Assembly (NCBI GenBank): GCA_902786265.1
Contig: CADACE010000005.1
Span: 1 to 64,000, forward strand
Reading direction: 5' to 3'
Source: an uncultured Chloroflexota bacterium
Lineage (GTDB): Bacteria > Chloroflexota > Anaerolineae > Anaerolineales > Anaerolineaceae
Length of the DNA: 64,000 nucleotides
Positions 27,993 to 37,153 of this stretch are shown in pieces. The notes beneath the pieces are model-generated. The model was not told the origin of the DNA and did not search any database. It was given only the letters and a program-made list of their open reading frames with translations. The translations under genes and the position numbers were made by a program. Within the stretch, counting starts at the first letter, position 1, and every line of letters starts with the position of its first letter.

Positions 27993-28904
27993 ATGAACGG
28001 AAATATCAGTATCCATATCAGCGACCGTTCACATTACAATCTGACACTGAATGTTTACAACTGCGGCTGTCAGGATATTGCGCAGGAACATGAAGAAAAG
28101 CCGGATCATTACATTTTGTATTTTGTCAATGAAGGACGGGGATCGGTCAACGTCCGCGGGGTCTCGCATAAAATCGAAGCGGGACAGGGCTTTGTGGTCT
28201 TTCCCGGTGTCAACACCCGGATCCAGTCGCATTACAAGGATGTGATGAATGTTACCTGGATCGCTTTTTCGGGATATCTTGTCGACCGTTATCTGACCCG
28301 GGCAAACCTCTCGATCTACGACCCCGTCTTTACGGATAACGAACCCGGAGAAGGCCGGGCATATTTCGCGAGGATGCTCGCGGCTGCCCAGACCTTCCCG
28401 AACCGTTACTGTAAAATCATGTCGGAATTATACGGGATCATCAGTTTTCTGATCGATAACGCGGTACCGGAAAACAAACTGGGAACCACCATGCCGGAAT
28501 TCTATCTGATGCAGGCGCTGGATTTTATTGACCGGAATTATTTCGAAAATATTACCATTGAGGATATTGCTTCAAGCGTCGGCATTTCACGCAAAACACT
28601 GACGACTGTCTTTTCTGACCTGACGCAATTTACACCGAAGGATTACCTGATCTATTACCGCATCAGCAAAGCAGTCGACCTTCTGCGGGACAGAAACCTT
28701 TCCGTTGAAATGATCGCTTCTTCAACCGGTTACAATGACCAGTTTTATTTTTCGAAACAGTTCAAACAGAACGTGGGGATGACCCCATCCCAATGCAGGA
28801 AACGAATGGCAGAGGATCCTTCATGGCGTTTTGAATCGCCGATAGACCGCGTCCGTCAGCAATTCAGCAAACCGGCATCCGGTGAAAAACCACCGGAATT
28901 CTGA
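27993..28904 (+). CDS. AraC-family transcriptional regulator
   Basis: 303 residues. The N-terminal part (about 1-150) is a cupin-type effector domain, with H-Y-I-L-Y-F-V-N-E-G-R-G near 42-53 as in AraC sugar sensors. The C-terminal half has two helix-turn-helix motifs: I-E-D-I-A-S-S-V-G-I-S-R-K-T-L and V-E-M-I-A-S-S-T-G-Y-N-D-Q-F-Y-F-S-K-Q-F-K followed by G-M-T-P. GGAGGTG precedes ATG; upstream in-frame starts lie inside dppF and are not used. Placed between transporter and hydrolase genes, it most likely activates this operon in response to the imported sugar. Confidence 0.93.
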   Translation: MNGNISIHISDRSHYNLTLNVYNCGCQDIAQEHEEKPDHYILYFVNEGRGSVNVRGVSHKIEAGQGFVVFPGVNTRIQSHYKDVMNVTWIAFSGYLVDRYLTRANLSIYDPVFTDNEPGEGRAYFARMLAAAQTFPNRYCKIMSELYGIISFLIDNAVPENKLGTTMPEFYLMQALDFIDRNYFENITIEDIASSVGISRKTLTTVFSDLTQFTPKDYLIYYRISKAVDLLRDRNLSVEMIASSTGYNDQFYFSKQFKQNVGMTPSQCRKRMAEDPSWRFESPIDRVRQQFSKPASGEKPPEF

Positions 28905-28916
28905 GAAGGGGCGAAG

Positions 28917-31595
28917 ATGAAAACAGTCGTTCATATTATTCCGCATGCGCATTGGGACCGGGAATGGTATATGCCGCTGGAAGTTCACCGTGCCCGCCTG
29001 ATCGACCAGATGGACCGTGTGCTGGAGCTTCTTGAAAAGGACAAATCCTATACGTATCACCTTGACGGACAAATGATCGCCGTCGAAGATTATCTCATGA
29101 TCCGTCCCGAGAAGGAAGAGAGCATCAAACGCTTTGTCAGCGAGAACAGGCTCTTTATCGGTCCCTGGTATGTTTTACAGGATGAATTTCTCACTTCCGG
29201 GGAAGCGAATGTCCGCAACCTGCTGTACGGCATGGCCATGGCGGGACAATTCGGAAATTGCTGCCGGATCGGTTACCTGCCGGACGCTTTCGGCAATGTC
29301 GGTCAGATGCCGCAGTTATTCGCTCAGGCAGGGATGAAAGCCGCTGCCTTTGGGCGCGGTGTCACGCTGCGTCCGGAAAATCCGGACCCGGAAGGACACT
29401 TTCCGCGCCACAGCGAATTTCTCTGGCAGAGTCCCGACGGCTCCGCGGTTCCCGCAATATTCTTTTCCGGCTGGTACAACAACGCACAGGAGATCCCGAC
29501 GGATCCGGAGGAAGCAAAAGTCTTTTGGGACGAACGGCTTGCCCATGCGAGGCGTTTCGCTTCATCCCGGCATCTGCTGTTCCTCAACGGGGCGGACCAT
29601 CAGCCGGTACAGAGAAATCTTGCCGAAGCCCTGGAAACAGCCCGGGCTCTTTATCCGGATATTGAATTTGTCTGCTCCGGTTTTGAACAGTTTATCCGCT
29701 GTGTCCTTCAGGACCGCGGATCGGAAGCGGAAACGGTCTGCGGTGAGCTGGCGGGACAGGAATCCGATGGGACGAATACCCTGTGCAATACCGCCTCATC
29801 CCGCGCGCCGATCAAGAAACTGAACCGGGAAAATGAATCTCTGCTCTCACTGACCGCAGAGCCGCTGCTTTCCATGGCTGCGATGGCAGGGATGAAGATC
29901 GATAACGCCCTGCTGCACCGCGCATGGAAGCTGCTGATGGAGAACCATCCGCATGACAGCATCTGCGGCTGCGGCATCGATGCCGTTCACAGGGAAACAG
30001 TCACACGATACGAAAAGAGCATCCAGCTCGGTGAATATCTTGTTCAGCGGGCAGGAGAATACCTGGCGAAACAGATCCGGGCACCGGAAATCAACGACGC
30101 GGCAGCAGCTTTCGCGGTGTTCAACACTTCCGGTTGGGAACGCTCTCAAACCATGAGCGTTGAAGTCGGAATTGACAGGGAATGGGGGACGCAAGAAGCC
30201 CGCCCCAAAATACTGACAAAGCAAATCAAAGACTACCGTCTTTATGACGCCACGGGCAGGGGAATCCCTGCTGAAATCGAAGATCAAGGGGTACAGTTCG
30301 GTTATGAATTACCGGAGGATTCCTTCCGGAGACCTTATTTTGAAAAAAAGATCCGCATAACATTTTCCGCTGTCCGGATCCCGGAGTTCGGGTATGCTGT
30401 TTATTACCTGAAACAGGCGCACAAAAGGAATCCTGAACGAGGACTGAGCAGCGGCAATAACAGCATGGAAAACCGCTTTATCTCAGTCAGGATCCATAAA
30501 AACGGGACCTTTGACGTGACAGAAAAAAAGAGCGGGCGCATTTTCCGCGGGCTGGGGCTTTACGAAGATGCGGGTGACGTGGGAAATGAATACATTTTCC
30601 GGGAAGCATCAGGTACACCGGTCACGACCGAAAACGCGGATACAGAAATCATCTGTGAGGAAAACAACGAAAGCAGTACTGTCTATAAAATTGAACATCT
30701 GATATATCTTCCCCTCTGCGCGGATATCGATTTGGAGGAAGCTCGTGAAGCGATGACACGGCCTCTGCAGAGAAACATCGGCAGAGCGAGCAAAAAAGCC
30801 GCTTTTCGGATCATCACATATCTGACACTGGAAAGGGATGACCCAGTGCTGCGGATCCATACGGAATTCAATAACATCGTGAAAGATCACCGACTGCGGA
30901 TGCTTTTCCCCTGTGATCTGAACACAAATACACACTTTGCTGATTCCGTATTCGATGTCACGGAACGCCCGGACGTGCCCGGACCGGACTGGACAAACCC
31001 GAGCCTGTGCCAGCGGATGCAATATTTCGCCGCGGCACAGGATGAACAGGCGGGGATCGCAGTCCTCAACCGAGGGACCTATGAATATGAGATCCTGCCC
31101 GAAAGGAAAACGATCGCGGTCACGCTGCTGCGCAGCATCGGTGAGCTTGGTGACTGGGGTGTATTCCCGACCCCTGACGCACAATGTCCGGGACCGGTTT
31201 CGATGGACCTCGGGATCCTCGTTTACGAAGGAAACACGTTCCGCGAAAACGGCTGCCGGGAAGCGGTCCAATTCCAGACCGATATGAGAGCTTTCCAGCT
31301 CACGGAAGCGCATGGTACGCTTCCGGAAACGGGAAGCTTCCTGAACTCAGCAGGGAAGGGCATGGCGGTGACCTCGCTGAAGCCTTCCGAGGATGAAAAA
31401 GCGCTGGTGCTGCGTGCGGTCAATGTCACGGAAGATTCCTCTGTCTGGCAGATCGGAATTCCGGAAAATCAGGATTGTTTTGACAGCGATGTGACTGAAA
31501 GCAAGGGAGAACAGATCGGGAAAGATGAAACCCGTCAGGTCCGGATCAGGGCCGGAAAGAAAGAAATTAAGACTATCAGGATCGGGATGCGTTAA
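28917..31595 (+). CDS. GH38 alpha-mannosidase
   Basis: 892 residues. GH38 enzymes are zinc-dependent retaining alpha-mannosidases. The catalytic site is complete: H-A-H-W-D-R-E-W at 10-17 (His12 and Asp14 bind zinc), Y-L-P-D-A-F-G-N with nucleophile Asp123, and E-N-H-P-H-D-S-I-C-G-C at 342-352 (His346-Asp347). The long beta-rich C-terminal half is of family type. No signal peptide; it acts in the cytoplasm on imported oligosaccharide, as in MngB-like bacterial enzymes. It starts 12 bases after the AraC gene and ends two bases before the HAD gene. Substrate likely an alpha-mannoside from N-glycan or yeast mannan, not proven. Confidence 0.95.
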   Translation: MKTVVHIIPHAHWDREWYMPLEVHRARLIDQMDRVLELLEKDKSYTYHLDGQMIAVEDYLMIRPEKEESIKRFVSENRLFIGPWYVLQDEFLTSGEANVRNLLYGMAMAGQFGNCCRIGYLPDAFGNVGQMPQLFAQAGMKAAAFGRGVTLRPENPDPEGHFPRHSEFLWQSPDGSAVPAIFFSGWYNNAQEIPTDPEEAKVFWDERLAHARRFASSRHLLFLNGADHQPVQRNLAEALETARALYPDIEFVCSGFEQFIRCVLQDRGSEAETVCGELAGQESDGTNTLCNTASSRAPIKKLNRENESLLSLTAEPLLSMAAMAGMKIDNALLHRAWKLLMENHPHDSICGCGIDAVHRETVTRYEKSIQLGEYLVQRAGEYLAKQIRAPEINDAAAAFAVFNTSGWERSQTMSVEVGIDREWGTQEARPKILTKQIKDYRLYDATGRGIPAEIEDQGVQFGYELPEDSFRRPYFEKKIRITFSAVRIPEFGYAVYYLKQAHKRNPERGLSSGNNSMENRFISVRIHKNGTFDVTEKKSGRIFRGLGLYEDAGDVGNEYIFREASGTPVTTENADTEIICEENNESSTVYKIEHLIYLPLCADIDLEEAREAMTRPLQRNIGRASKKAAFRIITYLTLERDDPVLRIHTEFNNIVKDHRLRMLFPCDLNTNTHFADSVFDVTERPDVPGPDWTNPSLCQRMQYFAAAQDEQAGIAVLNRGTYEYEILPERKTIAVTLLRSIGELGDWGVFPTPDAQCPGPVSMDLGILVYEGNTFRENGCREAVQFQTDMRAFQLTEAHGTLPETGSFLNSAGKGMAVTSLKPSEDEKALVLRAVNVTEDSSVWQIGIPENQDCFDSDVTESKGEQIGKDETRQVRIRAGKKEIKTIRIGMR

Positions 31596-31597
31596 TT

Positions 31598-32143
31598 ATG
31601 GAAAAGAAACTGATTATTTTTACTGATATCGGAGATACCATCATCGATGAAACCACCGAGGTGCGGAAACAGCAATACGGAGTCGTATACAGTGCTGATT
31701 GTATTCCCGGAGCCAAGGAAACCTTTTTGTCCCTCTATCAGCAGGGATACAGGATCGTAATGGTCGCAGATGGTCTGGAGCAGTCTTTCCGCAACACGAT
31801 GAAAGAAAACGGACTGGACCATGTTTTCTCGGAATGGGTGATTTCCGAACAGCTCGGGGTCGAAAAGCCGAATGCGCTGATGTTTGAAACAGCCATGGGC
31901 AGAATGGGTCTGACGGATTCCGATAAAAAACGGGTGATCATGGTCGGGAATAACCTCAAAAGAGATATGGTCGGGGCAAACCGCTTTGGGATCCGCTCTG
32001 TCCATATGGCATGGTCGACCCACTATCCGACAGTTGCTTCCACACCGGAGGAAGAACCTACCTTCTGCATTCACCAGCCGACAGAGCTGCTGCCGCTTGT
32101 GGACCGGCTCGAAAAGCAGCTGGAAGAGAAGGCGTCTGTATGA
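31598..32143 (+). CDS. HAD-superfamily hydrolase
   Basis: 181 residues. HAD motif I is F-T-D-I-G-D-T-I with Asp10 and Asp13; motif II is around V-A-D-G near 51; a Lys in E-K-P-N-A near 90 is motif III; motif IV is V-G-N-N-L-K-R-D near 110-118. Small size and the G-A-N-R-F-G-I-R-S end fit phosphatases of the phosphoglycolate-phosphatase-like group. It is probably translated by coupling, since its ATG lies two bases after the GH38 stop and its own stop overlaps the next ATG. In this operon a sugar-phosphate phosphatase role is reasonable but unproven. Confidence 0.88.
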   Translation: MEKKLIIFTDIGDTIIDETTEVRKQQYGVVYSADCIPGAKETFLSLYQQGYRIVMVADGLEQSFRNTMKENGLDHVFSEWVISEQLGVEKPNALMFETAMGRMGLTDSDKKRVIMVGNNLKRDMVGANRFGIRSVHMAWSTHYPTVASTPEEEPTFCIHQPTELLPLVDRLEKQLEEKASV

Positions 32144-34437
32144 AACCCAAAAAGATCATCCTCGTATTCAAATCGCATTTTGATATCGGGTTTACGGACC
32201 TTTCCGAAAACGTGATCCGGGATTACAGCGGACCCATGCTCCGTCAGGTGATCGAAACCTGCCGCGCGACAGAAAATATGGGGAAGCTCCGATATGTATG
32301 GACAATGCCGGCCTGGCCGCTGCGCTATATGATCGACCACTGTGAACCGGAGCTCAGACCGGAACTTGACCGTCTGATCCGGAGCGGGCAGATCGTCTGG
32401 CACGCGCTGCCTTTCACCTCACACACAGACTGCTGCGCACCGGAGGAGTATGCCGCAGCCCTGCAATATGCGCGTGAGCTTTCGGAGCAGTATCAAAAAC
32501 CTCTCCCCATCGCCGGTAAAATGACCGATGTTCCGGGACACGGGCTGATGCTGCCGGAGCTGCTGAGCCGTACAGGGATCCGGTTCCTGCATCTTGGCTG
32601 CAACGAATTCGCCACCCCGCCGGACGTTCCCCTTCTTTTCTTCTGGCAAAGTCCGCAGGGAGGAAAGGTGCTGACGATGTACTCAAAAGGCGGATACGGA
32701 ACCAGCCTGCTTCCGCCGGAAGACTGGCCTTTCCCTGTCTGGATGGCATTGATGCATACGAATGACAACTGCGGTCCGCAGACCGCCGGGATCCTTGAAG
32801 ACCTTGTCAAAAAGGCAAAGAAGTCATGTCCGGACGCGGAGATCGTCTGCGGGACGATGGACGACTTCTGCATAGAACTGGAAAAGTATGACCTCAGTTC
32901 TGTCCCGGTGATCACGCAGGACCTCGCCGACACATGGATCCATGGCATCGGATCCTATCCGAAAGAAGTATCCGTACTGCGCAGGAACAGACTGCGTGCC
33001 CGTGAGCTCCACCGGGCGTATCTGGAGCATCTCATGAAGAATGGTTCTCCGATCCCGGAATGGAACGGGTTGTGGGAACAGTATTATGAACAGACTGCAT
33101 TGTTTGAGGAACATACCTGGGGCGCGGACACCAAACGCGGTCTCGGTCCCGAGCGTGTTTATGAAAAAGAGGATTTTCTGAAGGCAAGGAAGACCGGACC
33201 GTATCAGTTTATGGAACGGTCCTGGGCAGAGCAGCAGGAACGCATGGTCCGCGCGTCAGACGTGCTGGAAAAGATCAGTGAGCTCCTGCCGGCGGTTCCC
33301 GAAGTGAAAAAACAGTACTGCCGGCTGCAGTCCGCGAAATCCGGCAGCTCCGTCACCATAACGACTGAACATTTCCGGATGACATTCGATGAGAACACCG
33401 GACAGATCGATGAAATATTTGACCTTGACCTGCACGCTTCGATACTGAAAAGCCGCAGAGGTCACGGTGTCTTTTCCTATCAGTATGACCGGGCGGGCAT
33501 CGAAGATGTCACGGAATTCCTGCGCTCCTACGGATACCGCTTTACGGACTGGGGTGTGCTGGATTACGGCAGGCTCAAATACCCCGAATGCGGACATCTG
33601 ACTTTTCAGCCGCTGTTTGATAAATACGAAATGCTGCCGGACGCGGTCCGTTTTTATTTCCATACCGGGAAAAGCGAAAGCCTTTACGGTGACTGCAGAT
33701 TCCTGACGCTGACAGTCTCTTTCCCGGAGGACGGCACGATCGAAGCAGAACTCTCCCTGCGGGACAAGCAGGCTTCACCGTTCATCGAAGCGGGCAGCTT
33801 CATTATCCCGCTTGCTGAAGAGAAGCACTGGCTGATCGGTCGCCCCTGCGCGGCAGTTGATCCGGAAACACAGATCATCCGCTGTGCTAACCATGCATAT
33901 TTCTGCCTTGAAAATGAAGTAACGGCACTTGGCAGCAGCGCAGATGTGAGCGTTTTCCCTCAGGATACCCCATTAGTCTCCATCGGAACCTCGGGATTAT
34001 ATGAATATGAGCCGGAGTTTCCCAAAGGACGCGCTCCGGAATTATGGTTCAACCTGTTCAACAACATGTGGGGAACAAATTTTCCCCAGTGGATCGAGGG
34101 TGATTTCAGCTATCGGTTTACGATTCGCCCCTCCGCGCCGGATGGTACAATCCAGCTGCGCGAACAAAACAAATTCAGCCTGATCCCGGGAATTCCGGAA
34201 GGTCTGGAACCGGTACAAACAGCTTTCGATAAGGGTATGCTTTATCTGCTTCTTCGTGACCACAGCGGTTCGTCGGAGGAACAGACACTGCACTTCCCGG
34301 GGAAAGCCTTGTGTGAAACCGACTTGTGGCACCGTCCCTGTGGGCAGCCGGAAATGGAGCATCTGACGCTGAGCATCCGTCCTTATGGGATCCACTGCGT
34401 CAGGATCTCGGATCCGGAGAAGGAAGATAACAGATGA
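32140..34437 (+). CDS. DUF5054 / GH38-like glycosidase
   Basis: 765 residues. The N-terminus I-L-V-F-K-S-H-F-D-I-G-F-T-D (8-21) with His13 and Asp15, and T-D-V-P-G-H-G at 129-135 with Asp130, place it in the DUF5054 family, which shares the GH38 (beta/alpha)7 fold: the His-x-Asp pair and Asp130 correspond to the zinc ligands and nucleophile of GH38. A beta-rich C-terminal half follows. No signal peptide. The true start is ATG at 32140, overlapping the HAD stop (ATGA); the open frame extends farther upstream but inside the HAD gene. Activity of the family is not established as far as I know; cleavage of an alpha-mannoside or related glycoside is inferred. Confidence 0.85.
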   Translation: MKPKKIILVFKSHFDIGFTDLSENVIRDYSGPMLRQVIETCRATENMGKLRYVWTMPAWPLRYMIDHCEPELRPELDRLIRSGQIVWHALPFTSHTDCCAPEEYAAALQYARELSEQYQKPLPIAGKMTDVPGHGLMLPELLSRTGIRFLHLGCNEFATPPDVPLLFFWQSPQGGKVLTMYSKGGYGTSLLPPEDWPFPVWMALMHTNDNCGPQTAGILEDLVKKAKKSCPDAEIVCGTMDDFCIELEKYDLSSVPVITQDLADTWIHGIGSYPKEVSVLRRNRLRARELHRAYLEHLMKNGSPIPEWNGLWEQYYEQTALFEEHTWGADTKRGLGPERVYEKEDFLKARKTGPYQFMERSWAEQQERMVRASDVLEKISELLPAVPEVKKQYCRLQSAKSGSSVTITTEHFRMTFDENTGQIDEIFDLDLHASILKSRRGHGVFSYQYDRAGIEDVTEFLRSYGYRFTDWGVLDYGRLKYPECGHLTFQPLFDKYEMLPDAVRFYFHTGKSESLYGDCRFLTLTVSFPEDGTIEAELSLRDKQASPFIEAGSFIIPLAEEKHWLIGRPCAAVDPETQIIRCANHAYFCLENEVTALGSSADVSVFPQDTPLVSIGTSGLYEYEPEFPKGRAPELWFNLFNNMWGTNFPQWIEGDFSYRFTIRPSAPDGTIQLREQNKFSLIPGIPEGLEPVQTAFDKGMLYLLLRDHSGSSEEQTLHFPGKALCETDLWHRPCGQPEMEHLTLSIRPYGIHCVRISDPEKEDNR

Positions 34438-35258
34438 AGATCACATATTACGGGACAGCGGCAGGAGAAGCCTGGCCGGGTGTTTTCTGTGAATGTGAGC
34501 TGTGCAGAAAAGCCCGTGAACTGGGAGGGAAAAATATCCGCACACGTTCCCAGGCGTTGATCAATGACGACCTGCTGCTGGATCTGCCGCCGGACAATTA
34601 CCTTCACACGCTGTATTACGGGCTGGAGCTCGGAAAAGTCAGGACGCTCCTTTTCACCCACAGCCATTCCGATCACTGCTACACTGCTGATCTTGAGCTT
34701 CTGCGGGAGCCTTATTCGCACACCTATACGCATAATATGCAGGTGTATGGGAATGATGCCGTCGAGCAGAAAATCAAAGCATCCTGCAGGACACTCGGCG
34801 GAGATCGGGAACGTTTTTCATTCCACCGAATTATGCCCAACGAAACAGCCGTTTCCGGTCCTTATACCATCACTGCGCTCCGGGCGACTCACGCCAAAGA
34901 TGAGACCTGCCTGTTTTATCACATCGCGCAGGATGAAAAAGCGATCCTTTACGCCCATGATACCGGAGCGCTGACAGCAGAAAACCTTGAAACGCTCACC
35001 CTCCTGGTTACCCCGCTCACACTCGTCAGCCTTGACTGTACCCAGCAAAAAATCAGGGACGGCAAATATCATATGGGACTCGCTGATGCCGCGGAACAAA
35101 AGGAGATGCTGTTGGAACGCGGACTGGCAGATGCCCGCACCATTTTCGTGGTAAACCATTTTTCCCATAACGGCGGAATGCTGCATGAGGAAATCTCACG
35201 GGAGGCGGAATCCCGCGGGATGATCGCGTCTTATGACGGAATGTGTTTGTCAATATAA
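34434..35258 (+). CDS. metallo-beta-lactamase-fold hydrolase, PhnP-like
   Basis: 274 residues. It has the MBL metal motif T-H-S-H-S-D-H at 74-80, an N-terminal C-x-C-x2-C cluster (residues 18-23) like the structural zinc site of PhnP phosphodiesterases, a later A-T-H-A-K-D segment and Y-A-H-D-T-G-A-L near 174, and the final N-H-F-S-H-N-G. PhnP-type enzymes hydrolyse cyclic phosphodiesters; its role in a glycan operon is unclear, perhaps on a phosphorylated or phosphodiester-linked mannose. It overlaps the DUF5054 stop by four bases (ATGA), so it belongs to the same operon. Confidence 0.85.
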   Translation: MKITYYGTAAGEAWPGVFCECELCRKARELGGKNIRTRSQALINDDLLLDLPPDNYLHTLYYGLELGKVRTLLFTHSHSDHCYTADLELLREPYSHTYTHNMQVYGNDAVEQKIKASCRTLGGDRERFSFHRIMPNETAVSGPYTITALRATHAKDETCLFYHIAQDEKAILYAHDTGALTAENLETLTLLVTPLTLVSLDCTQQKIRDGKYHMGLADAAEQKEMLLERGLADARTIFVVNHFSHNGGMLHEEISREAESRGMIASYDGMCLSI

Positions 35259-35299
35259 CAGAGATCCTTTCACAGGATATCACAATGAACGGAGAAAAA

Positions 35300-37027
35300 A
35301 TGACTCAAATCCCAAGACCTGAATATCCCCGTCCGCAGTTCGTGCGTGACAATTGGTTCAATCTCAACGGAGTATGGCAGTTTTCTTTTGATGAGCCGGT
35401 GTTCGACCGCCAGATCGTTGTACCGTTTGCGTTTCAGTCAAAATTATCCGGGATCGGCAGTACGGACCGCCACGATGTGGTCTGGTACCGCAGGTCTTTC
35501 GACATTCCGGAAGAATGGACTGACCGGAGAATTTTGATCCATTTCGGCGCGGTGGATTACCGCTGCAAAGTCCGGGTCAATGATGAAGTTATCGGTTCGC
35601 ATACCGGCGGACATGTGAGTTTTTCTTTTGATATAACGGATGCGGTCCATACAGGAGAAAATACGGTTACGGTCATGGCCGAAGATGTTCTCTCCGACAT
35701 GACCATCCCCCGCGGGAAGCAGTATTGGAAAGAAGCGGAAAGCATCTTCTATACGCCGACAACAGGTATCTGGCAGACGGTCTGGCTGGAAGCTGTACCG
35801 CAAGCTCATATCAGGAATATCGATATTACCCCGGACCTTGACAAGAGAACAGCGACCTTCGATTACACTCTTTCAGAGGCAAACACGGAATTGGAGATCG
35901 AAGTAAGCTTCAAAGGGAAACTGATCGCAAAAGAACGCACCGGCGCATTGCGCAGCAGCGGCAGAATGGTCATTAATCTGGATAAAGAGCTGCTTGGCCG
36001 TGACAATTACACAACAGTCTGCGCGTGGAGCCCGAAACGTCCCAACCTGTTTGATGTCACCTACCGGCTTTGGAAAGACGGCAAAAATACGGATACCGTT
36101 CAGAGTTATTTCGGATTGCGTAAGATATCGATTGAAAACGGGATCATTCTGCTGAACAATTATCCGTTCTATCAAAAGATGCTGCTTGATCAGGGCTACT
36201 GGAGAGATTCCCTTCTGACGGCTCCCTCGGATGAGGCTTTCATCAGCGATATTGAATACTGCAAAAAGATGGGCTTCAACGGAGTGCGCAAACACCAGAA
36301 GGTCGAAGACCCGCGCTTCCTCTACCATGCGGACCGGATGGGACTTGTGGTATGGAGCGAAATGGCGAATTCGTTCGAATACTCTGTTGATTATGTACGC
36401 CGGTTTACCGCTGAATGGATGGAAGCCATCAAGAGAGATTACAACCATCCCTGCATCATCGCCTGGACACCGCTCAATGAATCCTGGGGTGTTGAAAACA
36501 TCAGCAGTGATTCCCGGCAGGCGCATCATGCCTGTGCTCTGGTGGAACTGACAAAATCCCTTGACAGCACACGGCTTGTCATGTCCAATGACGGATGGGA
36601 ACAAACGATCCCGGATGTGCTGGGAATTCATGACTACGAGCCGAAAAAAGCAGTCCTTTCAAAAAGGTATGCCTCAAAAGAATCCACGCTGCAGTTTCGC
36701 TCCGCCGGCCGGGCATTGTTTGCCACCGGATATGCGTATGCCGGACAGCCGATCATGAATACAGAGTGCGGCGGGATCTTTTTCAATGTTGAAGACAAAT
36801 CCGGCTGGGGGTATACGAACGCTGAAAGTATGAATCAATTTTATAAACTGTATCATGGTGTTGTTTCGTCCTTCCTGGAATCACCGGCGCTCCAGGGGTT
36901 CTGTTACACAGAACTGACGGATGTAATGCAGGAACAAAACGGGCTGCTGACTTATGATCATCAGCCGAAATTTGATTGTGATGTCATCCGGGCGATCAAT
37001 GAAGGGAAATGGACACCGCCTGCCTGA
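35300..37027 (+). CDS. GH2 glycoside hydrolase (compact, cytoplasmic)
   Basis: 575 residues, short for GH2. The jelly-roll sugar-binding domain (about 15-165; W-F-N-L-N-G-V-W-Q-F near 19-28 and T-P-T-T-G-I-W-Q-T-V-W near 152-162), an immunoglobulin-like domain and the TIM barrel follow in order. The acid/base is Glu394 in T-P-L-N-E-S-W-G; the nucleophile is Glu489 in N-T-E-C-G-G. GH2 includes beta-galactosidases, beta-mannosidases and glucuronidases; with GH38 next to it, beta-mannosidase is plausible. GGAG precedes ATG 35300; ATG 35285 is an in-frame alternative. It closes the operon before a terminator. Specificity is not readable. Confidence 0.9.
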   Translation: MTQIPRPEYPRPQFVRDNWFNLNGVWQFSFDEPVFDRQIVVPFAFQSKLSGIGSTDRHDVVWYRRSFDIPEEWTDRRILIHFGAVDYRCKVRVNDEVIGSHTGGHVSFSFDITDAVHTGENTVTVMAEDVLSDMTIPRGKQYWKEAESIFYTPTTGIWQTVWLEAVPQAHIRNIDITPDLDKRTATFDYTLSEANTELEIEVSFKGKLIAKERTGALRSSGRMVINLDKELLGRDNYTTVCAWSPKRPNLFDVTYRLWKDGKNTDTVQSYFGLRKISIENGIILLNNYPFYQKMLLDQGYWRDSLLTAPSDEAFISDIEYCKKMGFNGVRKHQKVEDPRFLYHADRMGLVVWSEMANSFEYSVDYVRRFTAEWMEAIKRDYNHPCIIAWTPLNESWGVENISSDSRQAHHACALVELTKSLDSTRLVMSNDGWEQTIPDVLGIHDYEPKKAVLSKRYASKESTLQFRSAGRALFATGYAYAGQPIMNTECGGIFFNVEDKSGWGYTNAESMNQFYKLYHGVVSSFLESPALQGFCYTELTDVMQEQNGLLTYDHQPKFDCDVIRAINEGKWTPPA

Positions 37028-37050
37028 GACATAATTTGAGACCGAATAAC

Positions 37051-37097
37051 AAAGACCGGGCTGTCAGCAAGATTTACTGACAACCCGGTCTTTCTTT
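37051..37097. terminator. bidirectional terminator after the glycan operon
   Basis: A 17-bp stem with one mismatch: AAAGACCGGG pairs with CCCGGTCTTT and an inner CTGTCAG pairs with CTGACAA (37051-37067 with 37077-37093), loop nine bases. It sits between the convergent GH2 and ene-reductase genes and has A/T tracts on both sides. Confidence 0.88.
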
Positions 37098-37153
37098 CCA
37101 AACAGACTAACATACCGGATCGCGGACAGAATCTGTCCGCGGATCCGCTGCGT

